The notes beneath the pieces are model-generated. The model was not told where the DNA came from and did no database searches. It worked only from the letters and a program-made list of their open reading frames with translations. 64,000 nt of DNA from Gemmatimonadota bacterium (GTDB taxonomy: Bacteria; Gemmatimonadota; Gemmatimonadetes; Gemmatimonadales; Gemmatimonadaceae). Position numbers and translations under genes: made by a program. The stretch spans positions 1,054,001 to 1,118,000 of the forward strand of contig JAIUOB010000001.1 in assembly GCA_020161135.1 (NCBI GenBank), written 5' to 3'. Every line of letters begins with the position of its first letter. Positions within the stretch are counted from its first letter, which is position 1. Positions 50,148 to 61,764 of the stretch are shown piece after piece.

Positions 50148-51671
50148 CTAGCCGCGCACCAATGCTGCCACCACGTCCATGACATTCGTGCCGGTCGGGC
50201 CGGTGCGGAGCAGGGCACCGGCGGCGTCGAGCGGATACCACGAGCGCCCGGTGGCGAGATCGTCCTCGGGGGTGCGGCCGGCTCGGCGCGCGAGGGCCGG
50301 CACGGCGGCGTCGACGATCGCGCCGGTCGCATCGGTGGGTCCGTCGCGACCGTCGGTACCCGCGGCGAGGATCGTGATGCGCCACGCCTCCGCCGCGCCG
50401 CGGCTGGCTGCGGCCTCGAGCGTGAGCGCGGCGGCGAGCGCCGCGACCTGCATGCGCCCGCCGCGCAACGGTTCGTCCGCCAGTGAGGGCGGTGACGTAC
50501 GCGCGCCGGCGTCACCGCTCATGATCGCCTCGGCAGCGAGCACGGGGTCGGCCGCCAGACGCGCGTCGTCGTCGTCGCCGCGCTGCATGGCACGCTCGAC
50601 GGTGGCGCGCAGGTGCACGACCGGTTCCCCGCCGGCCACGAGCAACGCGCGGCGCCCCGGGGCGAGCGTGCCCGCGACCGCGAGCGCCCGCCGCGCGAGG
50701 TCCTCACCCACGAACTCGGCTTCCCCCACAAGCGGCGTGTCGTCCACGCGCACCTCGTCGATGCCGGCGTCACGCGCAGCGGAGGCGAGGGCGCGCACCG
50801 CGTCGGCGTTGGCGGCCACGAGCTGCCATTCGACGCGCGCGAAGGCCCAGTGTGTGGCGGGCGGCACGGCGGCCGGTGCCTCGCTGCCCGACAGGCCGAG
50901 CACCGTGGCGGTCGCGCGTTCGAGATGCGGGCGCAGGTCGTGCGCGTCGAGCAGCGCCAGGAAGTCGGCATCGTCCAGCGCATCGGCGGTGCAGGGGCCC
51001 GAGCCGATCACCGCCGGGTCGTCGCCAATGACGTCGCTGATGGCGAACGTCGGGATACGCGCCGCGCCGTGCTGGGCGAGTGCCACGGCGAGACGGCCGG
51101 CGCCGAAGCGCAGCAGGCGGCGGCGAATGGCGTTCATCTCGTGAATCGCGAGTCCCGACTCGAGCAGCGTCTGCGCGAGGTTCGCGATGCGGGCCTGTGC
51201 GCGTTCGGCGTCGCCCAATTCCTGCGACAACGCGGCGATGGGCGCAGCACAGAGCGCGGTGGTGCCGCCGGACAGCAGCACGAGTGCGACAGCGCCGGGC
51301 TCGAGCGCGATGATCGCGTCGTCGATGGCATCGGCGGCGGCCAGCGACGCGGGGCCGGGCACCGGGTGGTCGCCGATGTGCACCGCGAGGGTGGGCGGCG
51401 GCGCGACGCCATGCCAGTCACGCGCGGTGGGGGCGTGCGCGGCGACGACGATGCCGTGGGTGGGCGTGATGCCCAGTGTGCGCAGGGCGTCGAGCGCACC
51501 GGCGGCCATGGCCGGTGCAGCCTTGCCGAGCGCGAAGAGCGCGACGGGCGTGTCGGCGGCGAGGTGCTGCGCGGTGCACCAGGCGCGCACCGCGTCACGC
51601 GTGCGCGCAAACGGCGCCGCGCCCTGCACCGCCGCGGCGTGGAGGGCGGCGAGCAGGGCGCGGGACGTCAC
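50148..51671 (-). CDS. Glycerate 2-kinase, class II (DUF4147/MOFRL family)
   Basis: A 507-residue enzyme of the GckA/TtuD type that phosphorylates D-glycerate at position 2. It is longer than many homologues because of Ala-rich loops. Landmarks are FALGKAAPAMAAGAL near residue 45, VHIGDHPVPGPASLAAA near 95, VLLSGGTTALCAAP near 130, HEMNAIRRRLLRFGAGRLA near 178, SDVIGDDPAVIGSGPC near 213, and the C-terminal MOFRL part with AAGTDGRDGPTDATGA. The GTG at 51671 lies 7 bp after the peroxiredoxin stop, in the same direction. Confidence 0.9.
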   Translation of the reverse strand: MTSRALLAALHAAAVQGAAPFARTRDAVRAWCTAQHLAADTPVALFALGKAAPAMAAGALDALRTLGITPTHGIVVAAHAPTARDWHGVAPPPTLAVHIGDHPVPGPASLAAADAIDDAIIALEPGAVALVLLSGGTTALCAAPIAALSQELGDAERAQARIANLAQTLLESGLAIHEMNAIRRRLLRFGAGRLAVALAQHGAARIPTFAISDVIGDDPAVIGSGPCTADALDDADFLALLDAHDLRPHLERATATVLGLSGSEAPAAVPPATHWAFARVEWQLVAANADAVRALASAARDAGIDEVRVDDTPLVGEAEFVGEDLARRALAVAGTLAPGRRALLVAGGEPVVHLRATVERAMQRGDDDDARLAADPVLAAEAIMSGDAGARTSPPSLADEPLRGGRMQVAALAAALTLEAAASRGAAEAWRITILAAGTDGRDGPTDATGAIVDAAVPALARRAGRTPEDDLATGRSWYPLDAAGALLRTGPTGTNVMDVVAALVRG

Positions 51672-51678
51672 CTGATCG

Positions 51679-52266
51679 TCACTTCGCGCCAGCGGCCTTG
51701 CCCACGGCGGCGCCGAGGTCGGTGTAGGCGTCGGCGGACATCACGTTGAACGACTGCACGACATACGAGATGCGGCCCGTGGGATCGATGATGTAGAGAT
51801 GGCGCTTGTGCATGCCGGTGCCGGCACTCGCGCCGTAGGCCATGCCGACCTTGCGATCGACGTCGGCCGCGAGGTGGAACGGAAACTTCGCATCGCGGGC
51901 CCACGAGGTGAGTGCGGTGTCGGCGTCGACGCTCACGCCCACCAGCGTGACCTTCTGACCACCCTTGAACAGCTCGGCGTACTTGTCGCGATAGGTCTCG
52001 AGCTGCACGGTGCAGCCGCGCGTGCGGGCGGCCGGGAAGAAGGCGAGGACGACGGTCTCGCCCTTGTGCTCGGAGAGCTTGAACGGCTTGGCCTCCTTGC
52101 CGGCCGCGGTCACCCACGTGACGGTGAAGTCGGGGGCCATGTCGCCGACCTTGAGCAGGGCGGGCGCCGCGGCGGGAGCGGCCTGCGCGGCGGCGAGCGA
52201 CGGAAGGAAGACGAAGGTCGCGGTCGCGAGCGCCGCGCGCAGAAGCGAAGACTGCCGGACGGACAT
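51679..52266 (-). CDS. Exported peroxiredoxin (AhpC/TSA, Bcp-like)
   Basis: A 195-residue protein with a signal peptide (1-27, ending AAAQ) and a thioredoxin-fold peroxiredoxin domain. The peroxidatic Cys is in FFPAARTRGCTVQLETYRD, following the P-x3-(T/S)-x2-C pattern. A GVSVDADTALTSWA segment and the closing HLYIIDPTGRISYVVQSF are family features. It reduces hydroperoxides in the periplasm, probably with an unknown thiol partner. It is upstream of the glycerate kinase gene, perhaps in one transcript; the functional link is not obvious. Confidence 0.88.
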   Translation of the reverse strand: MSVRQSSLLRAALATATFVFLPSLAAAQAAPAAAPALLKVGDMAPDFTVTWVTAAGKEAKPFKLSEHKGETVVLAFFPAARTRGCTVQLETYRDKYAELFKGGQKVTLVGVSVDADTALTSWARDAKFPFHLAADVDRKVGMAYGASAGTGMHKRHLYIIDPTGRISYVVQSFNVMSADAYTDLGAAVGKAAGAK

Positions 52267-52539
52267 GGTATGGACTCCTGGGAGGGGGGCGGCACCGCGC
52301 GACCCGCCGCACGGACCGAGAGACGCCTGGTCGACGAATCGACGCGGAACGCTAGGGGAGACGCGGCGTCACCGCCACGGGACGGCGAGTGACACCACCG
52401 GAGGACAACGGTCGGACGCCAGCACCGGTGTCCCGCATGAATACCCTACGGACAGCGGGACGATCGCGCTGGCACGCCCCATGCCCAATTCCCGGGGTGA
52501 CGCGGGGCCGATCGGCCCTGCCACGACCGAGAGGCTCCG

Positions 52540-53184
52540 ATGATGCGGGCATTCCTGCCGATCGAACACAGCACTCCGACACGGGCGCCGCGGGCGCGGA
52601 TGCGACTCCTCCGACCGGCGCTGGTATCCGTGCCACTCATGATGGCAGCGCTTGGCGCCTGCCGGGACACGCCAGCCATGGATGAGCAGTTGCGCGCTGA
52701 TCTGTTGGCGGCGTCGCAGGCCCCGTCCTACCGTCAGCAGTTCGCGAGTCCGCAGGAATTGGGCTACGGAGGCTATCCCGCCGGCTACGCGCCCTACGGA
52801 GCACCGGGCTACGGACCGGCACCGTACGGCCAGCCAGGTTACCCGGCGCCCTACCCGGTGCAGTACGGCTATCCCCAGGCCGTCGTCGCGCCGGCTCCCT
52901 ACCCGGCACCTCGCGTGGTGTATGTCCCGCAGCGCACCTCGACGGTGACGCGGGGGACGACGTCCGGTGCCGGTAGTGGGAGCGGGAGTGGCAGCGGAAG
53001 CGGCGGGTCGGCAACCGGCGCCGGTCAGCGCCAGACCGAGAAGGGGGCGATCTACGGGGCGGCTGCGGGTGCGGCGATCGGGGTGATGAGTTCACGCGAC
53101 CGCGCCAAGGGGGCGGCGGTCGGCGCGCTCGGCGGCGCGGTGCTCGGAGGCCTCATCGGGCATCAGGTGCAGCGGCCGCGCTGA
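52540..53184 (+). CDS. Glycine-zipper lipoprotein with Tyr/Pro/Gly-rich middle
   Basis: A 214-residue protein. A lipoprotein signal (MMAALGACRD, Cys near 41) precedes a Tyr-Pro-Gly-rich low-complexity region (about 75-140), a Gly-Ser linker of five or six GS repeats, and a glycine-zipper membrane segment (GAIYGAAAGAAIGVMSS, then GAAVGALGGAVLGGLIGHQ). Proteins of this type are small outer-membrane or envelope lipoproteins. GAGAGG precedes the ATG at 52540; an in-frame ATG at 52600 would give a shorter, more typical signal peptide. The 273 bp upstream contain no supported gene. Confidence 0.8.
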   Translation: MMRAFLPIEHSTPTRAPRARMRLLRPALVSVPLMMAALGACRDTPAMDEQLRADLLAASQAPSYRQQFASPQELGYGGYPAGYAPYGAPGYGPAPYGQPGYPAPYPVQYGYPQAVVAPAPYPAPRVVYVPQRTSTVTRGTTSGAGSGSGSGSGSGGSATGAGQRQTEKGAIYGAAAGAAIGVMSSRDRAKGAAVGALGGAVLGGLIGHQVQRPR

Positions 53185-53260
53185 GGGCCGCCACGGCGGT
53201 CGCCACGAGGAACCATCGCCGCGATTGCGGTGTCAAAGATGCAGGACACGCTTCTGTGGA

Positions 53261-53345
53261 GGGGGCGTGGGCAACCAGAGCCACCCGGGCAGTCGCGATT
53301 CGGCGCGACGGTTCGGGTGGTCTCTGCTTTCCGGGTGTCGCCCCC
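53261..53345. terminator. 85-nt multi-stem element between convergent genes
   Basis: GGGGGCG (53261-53267) pairs with CGCCCCC (53339-53345). Within it 53276-53287 pairs with 53314-53326 (one bulge), and inside that GTCGCG (53292-53297) pairs exactly with CGCGAC (53304-53309) around a 6-base loop. It is too elaborate for a simple terminator but lies where one is expected. Confidence 0.55.
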
Positions 53346-53356
53346 GCGCATGGCCG

Positions 53357-54331
53357 CTAGCCGAGCACGGTGAGGGCGCCGGGGCGCACGGTGACCTGTA
53401 CAACCCGGTCGCGGGCCCGGTAAAGCTCCCCGTCCGCTTCGAACGCGGGCGGCTCGGCGCAGGTGACGGTGGTGTGTGCCGTGCGGGCGTGCGTCACGGC
53501 TCCGTGACCGAGATGGGCGCCGCGCGTGGCGCGCGCGAACACGCCCAGCCGCGCCCCTGACGACAGGGCGCCGATGTCGACGATGTCGAGCAGGCCGTCG
53601 TGCAGGTGCGCGGTGGGGGCGATGCGGAACGCGCCGCCAAAGCAGCGTCCGTTGGCGAAGACGGTGAGGAGGTGCCTGCGGCTGGTGGGCGTTGCCGGCG
53701 CGTCGTGCACGCTGAGCGTCGCGTCGAAGCCGGGATAGCCGAACAGCGCGCCGAGCGCGGTGGACACGTACGCCACGGTGCCGCCGCCGATCGTACGGGA
53801 GCCTGCGGCGCCAGCGGCGTGCTGTGTCATGCGCTCCAGCACGACGACATCGAAGCCCATGCCGGCCGCGTTGACGAAGGGCACGTCGTCGATGACCCCG
53901 ACGTCGATGCGACGGAGCGGTGAGGCACCGCCGTGCGCGTCGGTGGTGAGCATCTGCGTGGTGAGCGTCTTCGCCGTGAGGGCCTGCGCGATGCGTGCCG
54001 CCATCGCGTCGACGTCGTGCGCGGGCGCGTCGAGTGACTTCACGAAGTCGTTGCCGGTGCCGCCGGCAACGATGGCGAGGGGCAGCGTGCCGCCGGCCTC
54101 GAGCAGGCCGCGCGCGGCGTGATGGACCGACCCATCGCCGCCGACCACCACCAGCAGACGCGCGCCACGGCCTGTCGCCTCGGCGGCGAGGCGTCGCTCG
54201 TCACCACGCTGTGTGGTGTGCACGAGGGACACGTCGCCCACGCGATGGCGCAGCAGCGCCGCGTGCAGCGCGTGTGCGCGACGCTGTGCACGGCCACCGC
54301 CGGCCGCCGGGTTGACGAGAAGTGTGAGCAT
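53357..54331 (-). CDS. Diacylglycerol/lipid kinase family protein (YegS/BmrU-like)
   Basis: A 324-residue kinase of the DAGK catalytic-domain family. It begins LTLLVNPAAGGGRAQRR, has the nucleotide motif VVVGGDGSVHHAARGLLE (about 60-78) and the GGTGNDFVKSL motif (about 90-100), and a C-terminal beta-sandwich with DGLLDIVDIG and a closing FEADGEL. It phosphorylates diacylglycerol or a related lipid using ATP. The ATG at 54331 gives the standard N terminus. Confidence 0.9.
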   Translation of the reverse strand: MLTLLVNPAAGGGRAQRRAHALHAALLRHRVGDVSLVHTTQRGDERRLAAEATGRGARLLVVVGGDGSVHHAARGLLEAGGTLPLAIVAGGTGNDFVKSLDAPAHDVDAMAARIAQALTAKTLTTQMLTTDAHGGASPLRRIDVGVIDDVPFVNAAGMGFDVVVLERMTQHAAGAAGSRTIGGGTVAYVSTALGALFGYPGFDATLSVHDAPATPTSRRHLLTVFANGRCFGGAFRIAPTAHLHDGLLDIVDIGALSSGARLGVFARATRGAHLGHGAVTHARTAHTTVTCAEPPAFEADGELYRARDRVVQVTVRPGALTVLG

Positions 54332-54450
54332 GCGTGATGCAACTTACGGTGGCCTCACGCACCCTGTGCGAGTCATCACGCGTTCGGCGGACCCGATGCC
54401 CCCTGTCGGTGGTTGGAGAGCCATCACCCTCCAACGACAGGAGTTCTTCC

Positions 54451-55251
54451 ATGATGCATTCGCTGAGGCCGGTCTTCGGCCTGCTGGCGCTCGCGGTCCT
54501 TGCCGCCTGCTCCGATGATGATCCCACCACGCCGGGCGCGGACGACAAGGGGCGACTGAGCGTCGGCTTCCGCATGCTGTCGGACACGAGCACGGCCGAT
54601 GTGCCGAGCGCGAGTCAGGCGACCACCTCGGTGCAGCGTGACGGCCGCGGCCTCGTGCTGGCCCGTGCGCAGGACACGATCATCGTGACACGTGCGCAGC
54701 TCGTGGTGCGCGACGTGCAGGTCGCGCGCACGGGCGCCAACTGCCCGGACGCTGCGCCGTCCAACGGCGGTGACGCGTCGTGCCCCACGGTCCACGTGGG
54801 CCCGTACCTGATCGACATCCCGACGAGCGGCACGGCCACGAGCCGCATCGAGGTGGACGTGCCCGAGGGCACCTACACGCGCATGCGCCTGCGGCTGCAC
54901 AAGGTCAGCTCGGCGGACAACTACGACAAGACGATCCGTGACGGGAACCCGGCGCTCGCGAACGCCAGCGTGCGTCTCGAGGGGACCTACAACGGCCAGG
55001 CGTTCACCTTCATCAGCGACGTGAACTCCTTGATGGAAGTGAACTTCCCGCAGGGCGTGACGGTCGGTGACAACACGATGCCCGTGACGGTGGCCGTGGA
55101 TGTCGGCACGTGGTTCGACAATCCGTCGGGCGGACTGATCTCGCCGATCCTCGCGGCGGTGCCGGGTGCGCTACGCACGATGGTGGACGCGAACATCAAG
55201 ACGTCCATCGACGTGTTCCGCGACACGAACAACGACGGCACGCCGGACTGA
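54451..55251 (+). CDS. DUF4382-like lipoprotein of unknown function
   Basis: A 266-residue lipoprotein (LAVLAACSDDD, Cys near 18) with an acidic linker and a beta-rich body: IIVTRAQLVVRDVQVAR, VGPYLIDIPTSGTATSRIEVDVPEGTYTRMRLRLHKV and later VTVAVDVGTWFDN. The strand order suggests a DUF4382/DUF4397-like carboxypeptidase-regulatory type fold, but this is from memory and uncertain. It ends with a DTNNDGTPD segment reminiscent of calcium-binding thrombospondin type-3 repeats. ACAGGAG precedes the ATG; a strong terminator follows. Confidence 0.7.
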   Translation: MMHSLRPVFGLLALAVLAACSDDDPTTPGADDKGRLSVGFRMLSDTSTADVPSASQATTSVQRDGRGLVLARAQDTIIVTRAQLVVRDVQVARTGANCPDAAPSNGGDASCPTVHVGPYLIDIPTSGTATSRIEVDVPEGTYTRMRLRLHKVSSADNYDKTIRDGNPALANASVRLEGTYNGQAFTFISDVNSLMEVNFPQGVTVGDNTMPVTVAVDVGTWFDNPSGGLISPILAAVPGALRTMVDANIKTSIDVFRDTNNDGTPD

Positions 55252-55306
55252 CCGCGCGCCAGTATCACCGGGTACGCGTCACGGCGACCTGATCGCGATG
55301 ACGCCG

Positions 55307-55337
55307 AACGGGGGTGACCAGATTGGTCGCCCCCGTT
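55307..55337 (+). terminator. Terminator after the DUF4382-like lipoprotein gene
   Basis: A 13-bp stem (55307-55319 with 55325-55337, one wobble) and short loop, closing into TTT (55336-55338), 55 bases after the stop. Confidence 0.8.
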
Positions 55338-55435
55338 TGCGTGTGCGGTGAAGCGTTGCGGCCTGACGTGGCGTAGCTTTCCGTCGCCCACCGGGTTGCT
55401 CCCCCGCCACTCCGTCCCACGCTCTGGTCACGCCG

Positions 55436-57628
55436 ATGATACGTCGCCGCAATTGCCCGCCTGTGCCGCTCGCCATGGAGCCCGCGGGGCGTCGTCCCTG
55501 CCTGCCGCGTCTCACCGCGCCCGCCGTGACCATCGCCGGCGCACTCACCGCAGTCTTCGCGTTGACCCCGGCCGCCCAGGCGCAGGACCGCCTGCGCACG
55601 ATGCCGGGGTACGACCAGTTCGCGCGCATGCAGGCCGCCGTGCGCGCCGAGCCGGTGGTGAAGTCCGGGGCGATCATGCCCACGTGGAGTGCCGACGGGA
55701 AGTCGTTCGAGTTCACGCGCGACGGCAAGCGTCAGCGGTTCGACGTGGCCACGCGCGCCGTGAGCGAGGTGACGGGCGCGTCGCCGGCCCCGGGCGGCCG
55801 CGGCGGTCCGGGTGGTCGCGGCGGCGCGGGGGCGCCGGAGCGCGGCCGTCAGGTGACCGAGTTGCTGTCGCCGGACAGCACGCTGCGCGCGTCGTATCGC
55901 GACCGCAACCTGTTCGTGAGTGCGCGCGACGGGTCGGGCATGCAGGCGGTGACCACCGACGGCAGCGCCGAGAAGCGCATCAAGTACGGCACCGCGAGCT
56001 GGGTGTACGGCGAGGAGCTCGCGCAGAGCACCGCGTTCTGGTGGTCGCCCAACAACAAGTACCTCGGTTACTACCGCTTCGACGAAAGCGGCGTGCCGGA
56101 CTACTACCTGCAGCTCGACCAGACCAAGCTGCAGAGCACGATCGACACCGAGGCCTACCCCAAGGCGGGCGTCACGAATCCGTCGGTCGACCTGCTCGTG
56201 TACAACGCGACGACGAAGCAGTCGATCAAGATGGACGTGCGCGACGGCAAGCCACTCTCTGACGATGTGGTGGGGCACTACGTGTACCGTGTCGGCTGGA
56301 CCCCGGACGGCAGCGAAATCACGTTCAATCGCACGAATCGTCGGCAGAACACGATGGAGTTCACGGCCTGCCACCCGGAGACGGGAAAGTGCCGCGTGAT
56401 CGTGCGCGAGGAATGGCCCGCAAGCTGGACGGATAACCGGCCGTTCATCCAGTTCCTGAAGGACCAGAAGCGCTTCATCTGGAGCTCGGAGCGCACCGGC
56501 TTCCGCAACTACTACCTGTACGACATGACGGGGAAGCTGCTCAACCCCATCACGACGCTGTCCGCCGAGGTGGCGGGCGTGGTGAAGGTGGACGAGGCCA
56601 GCAACACGCTGTGGTACATGGCGCGCGATGGGGAGAACCACCTCAAGCTGCAGCTCCACCGCGTCGGGCTCGACGGCAAGGGTGACAAGCGACTCACCGA
56701 CCCGACCCTTCACCACACGGTGACCATCTCGCCCGACGGCAAGCACTTCGTGGATGTGGCGCAGACGCACGACGTCGCGCCCACCAGCCGCCTGCTCGAT
56801 GGCAACGGCAAGGTGGTGGCGGAGCTCGCGACCAGCGATCTCGCGCGCTTCGACGCGCTCAAGTTGCGGAAGGTGGAGATGTTCACCTTCCTCGCCGCCG
56901 ACGGGAAGACGACGCTGCGGGGCACCATCGCGTTCCCGTCCAACTTCGATCCGTCGCGGAAGTATCCGATCCTGATGCCGGTGTACGGCGGTCCTGCGTC
57001 GGGGAGCAACACCCCCACCGAGAACTTCGCCACGCCGCATCCCAACACCGAGTACGGCTTCCTCGTGGTGAACCTCGAGTCGCGCGCGGCGCCGGGCATG
57101 GGCAAGCGGACGCTCGACGCGATCTACGAGAAGCTCGGCCAGGTGGAGATGGACGACATGGCGGCCGGCATCCGGTCGCTGTGGAGCCGGCCGTACGTCG
57201 ACAAGGCGAACGTGGGTGTGTACGGCACGTCGTACGGTGGGTACACGTCGGCCATGCTGCTGATGCGGCACCCCGACGTGTTCACGGCTGCGTCGGCGTC
57301 GAGCCCCGTGACCGACTGGCGGCACTACGACACGATCTACACCGAGCGCTACATGTGGACGCCGCAGGGGAATGCGGCTGGCTATGACGCCGGGTCGGTC
57401 ATGAAGTACGTCGGCAACCTCAAGGGGCGCCTGATGCTGTACTGGGGCACGGCCGACAACAACGTGCACCCGAACAACATGATGCAGCTCGTGCAGGCGC
57501 TGCAGCGCGCCGGCAAGAGCTTCGACGTGCAGGTCGGCCCGGATCAGGGACACACCGGCCTCAACGGCGAGCGCATGATGGAATTCTTCATCGAGAACCT
57601 GAAGGCCAAGCCGGCCATCGTGCCCTGA
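55436..57628 (+). CDS. S9 family peptidase (dipeptidyl peptidase IV), secreted
   Basis: A 730-residue exported peptidase; a signal peptide lies at about 28-50 (AGALTAVFALTPAAQAQ) behind an unusually long basic start. It has a DPP IV propeller, including WVYGEELAQSTAFWWSP with the Glu-Glu motif that binds the substrate N terminus, a feature of true dipeptidyl peptidases. The triad motifs are GTSYGGYTSAM (Ser), WGTADNNVHPNN (Asp) and GPDQGHTGL (His). An Arg/Gly-rich loop (PGGRGGPGGRGGAG) interrupts the first blades. It is the most canonical S9B enzyme of the window. Confidence 0.93.
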   Translation: MIRRRNCPPVPLAMEPAGRRPCLPRLTAPAVTIAGALTAVFALTPAAQAQDRLRTMPGYDQFARMQAAVRAEPVVKSGAIMPTWSADGKSFEFTRDGKRQRFDVATRAVSEVTGASPAPGGRGGPGGRGGAGAPERGRQVTELLSPDSTLRASYRDRNLFVSARDGSGMQAVTTDGSAEKRIKYGTASWVYGEELAQSTAFWWSPNNKYLGYYRFDESGVPDYYLQLDQTKLQSTIDTEAYPKAGVTNPSVDLLVYNATTKQSIKMDVRDGKPLSDDVVGHYVYRVGWTPDGSEITFNRTNRRQNTMEFTACHPETGKCRVIVREEWPASWTDNRPFIQFLKDQKRFIWSSERTGFRNYYLYDMTGKLLNPITTLSAEVAGVVKVDEASNTLWYMARDGENHLKLQLHRVGLDGKGDKRLTDPTLHHTVTISPDGKHFVDVAQTHDVAPTSRLLDGNGKVVAELATSDLARFDALKLRKVEMFTFLAADGKTTLRGTIAFPSNFDPSRKYPILMPVYGGPASGSNTPTENFATPHPNTEYGFLVVNLESRAAPGMGKRTLDAIYEKLGQVEMDDMAAGIRSLWSRPYVDKANVGVYGTSYGGYTSAMLLMRHPDVFTAASASSPVTDWRHYDTIYTERYMWTPQGNAAGYDAGSVMKYVGNLKGRLMLYWGTADNNVHPNNMMQLVQALQRAGKSFDVQVGPDQGHTGLNGERMMEFFIENLKAKPAIVP

Positions 57629-57662
57629 GCCGCGGGCGGGGCTGACACACTGCACGACAGAC

Positions 57663-57697
57663 AACGGGGCGGCCGCACAGTGTGCGACCGCCCCGTT
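57663..57697. terminator. Bidirectional terminator between the S9 peptidase and aconitase genes
   Basis: AACGGGGCGG (57663-57672) pairs with CCGCCCCGTT (57688-57697); an inner CGCAC/GTGCG stem extends it. It sits between convergent genes (stops at 57628 and 57726). Confidence 0.8.
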
Positions 57698-57725
57698 GCC
57701 GTGCTGCCGAACCCTGCGCGTGGCG

Positions 57726-60410
<2,685 letters not shown>

Positions 60411-60586
60411 GAAGGTGGGGTGTCCTGCGCGCGCCAACCCCTCGGGTGGCCACGCGCGTCCGGAACGGAGCCACTCGTCGCGCCGTGGTGTCGTGTGAGC
60501 GGCGACACCCGGTACCGACGAGGCTACCGGGGAATATCGGCTCGGGGGCGCGGTCAGGCCACCGGCAGCCGCGGATTGGGGCTCCC

Positions 60587-60611
60587 GGGCGGGCGCTCCG
60601 GCGCCCCGCCC
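60587..60611 (-). terminator. GC hairpin abutting the patatin-ferredoxin stop codon
   Basis: GGGCGGGCGC (60587-60596) pairs with 60601-60611 (one bulge), loop TCCG. It begins two bases after the stop on the minus strand, and separates the patatin gene from acnA. Confidence 0.6.
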
Positions 60612-60612
60612 C

Positions 60613-61755
60613 TCACGCCGACTGCGAGAGGCGCTCCGCCACTGCGTCCCGGGCCTCGATGGGGCCCACCGTGATCGCGTCGACGGGGCAGCAGCGACCG
60701 ACGTCGCTCTCGCGCGGCGAGAACTCCTGCACGGTGACGCACGGGACCGCCTTGCCGTCGGTGTCGAGCTGCAGCAGTTCCGGATACCGCGCGACGCACA
60801 GTCCGCAGCCGGTGCACCGCTCGCGGTCGACGCGAATCTGCATGGCTTCGCGCGGGAAGATGCCGCCGGGGGCGCTGAGCGTGTCGAGCAGGTGCGGCAG
60901 CGCCCGCCGCATGGCGTCGTAGCCCAGTTGCAGCAGCTCCTGCACGTGCCCGAAGGAGAACCAGCCGATGTGCGACACACGGGGGCGCACGAGCAGCATG
61001 GGGGGCGTGGTCCAGGTCTCGAGCGTCGCCTGCTGCATCTCGTGCATCATCATGGTGGCCGCGCGCATGAAGATCGACGCGAAGCCCTGCTCGGCCACCC
61101 CGCGCACGAGCGGCACATCGGCAATGCCGACATCGACCGCGATGATCGCGTCGACGTCGAGCGCGGCGATGCCGGCGGGGAGGTTGTCCATGGTGCCGCC
61201 GTCGATGCAGGTGCGATCGCCCACGACGCCCGGCGGGAAGAAGCCCGGCAGCGCACACGAGGCGTACACGGCGTCGCGCACGCGCACGTCACGGAAGCCC
61301 GGGCGTCCGAACACCAACGGCGTGCCGCGCTCGAGGTCGACCGCGGTCACCAGGAGGGGCGTCTGCAACTGGTCGAAGGTGCAGTCGGCCACCAACTCCT
61401 CGGTGAGGGCGCGCAGCGGTGCTTCGAGGTAGATGGCCCGCGCCAGCATCCGCTCCATGAGCATGCCCATGTGGTTGATGCGGAACAGGTCGCGACGGCG
61501 GAAGCCTTGCGCACGCTCCTCGAGCTCGGCCGGCGAGCGTCCGCTGGCGGCGGCCGCGGCAATCATGGCGCCGATGCTGGAGCCGGCGTACAGGTGCGGC
61601 CGGATGCCGGCTTCGCGGAGCGCGCGCAGGGCGCCGATGTGCGCCATGCCCTTGAGCGCGCCGCCGCCGAGCACGACGCCAATGCGGGGCAGCGCCGGAT
61701 GCGGCCCCGTGCGCTCGATCGGGATGCGATTGTCGGGGGCGGTGAACGGAGCCAA
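60613..61755 (-). CDS. Patatin-like phospholipase fused to a C-terminal ferredoxin-type domain
   Basis: A 380-residue protein. The patatin domain (25-300) has the oxyanion loop GGGALKG (30-36), nucleophile Ser60 in GSSIG and Asp185 in DGGTMDN, so a Ser-Asp lipid acyl hydrolase. The C-terminal 70 residues are a small FeS domain: Cys314, Cys317 and Cys320 (CTGCGLC) with a partner in RCCPVDAI (Cys355 or Cys356), the layout of a single [4Fe-4S] ferredoxin. No signal peptide is visible, so it is cytoplasmic. No ATG precedes the first strand; the TTG at 61755 is the only in-frame start that keeps it, 9 bp from the divergent response regulator start. Confidence 0.8.
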   Translation of the reverse strand: MAPFTAPDNRIPIERTGPHPALPRIGVVLGGGALKGMAHIGALRALREAGIRPHLYAGSSIGAMIAAAAASGRSPAELEERAQGFRRRDLFRINHMGMLMERMLARAIYLEAPLRALTEELVADCTFDQLQTPLLVTAVDLERGTPLVFGRPGFRDVRVRDAVYASCALPGFFPPGVVGDRTCIDGGTMDNLPAGIAALDVDAIIAVDVGIADVPLVRGVAEQGFASIFMRAATMMMHEMQQATLETWTTPPMLLVRPRVSHIGWFSFGHVQELLQLGYDAMRRALPHLLDTLSAPGGIFPREAMQIRVDRERCTGCGLCVARYPELLQLDTDGKAVPCVTVQEFSPRESDVGRCCPVDAITVGPIEARDAVAERLSQSA

Positions 61756-61764
61756 GATTCCGGG

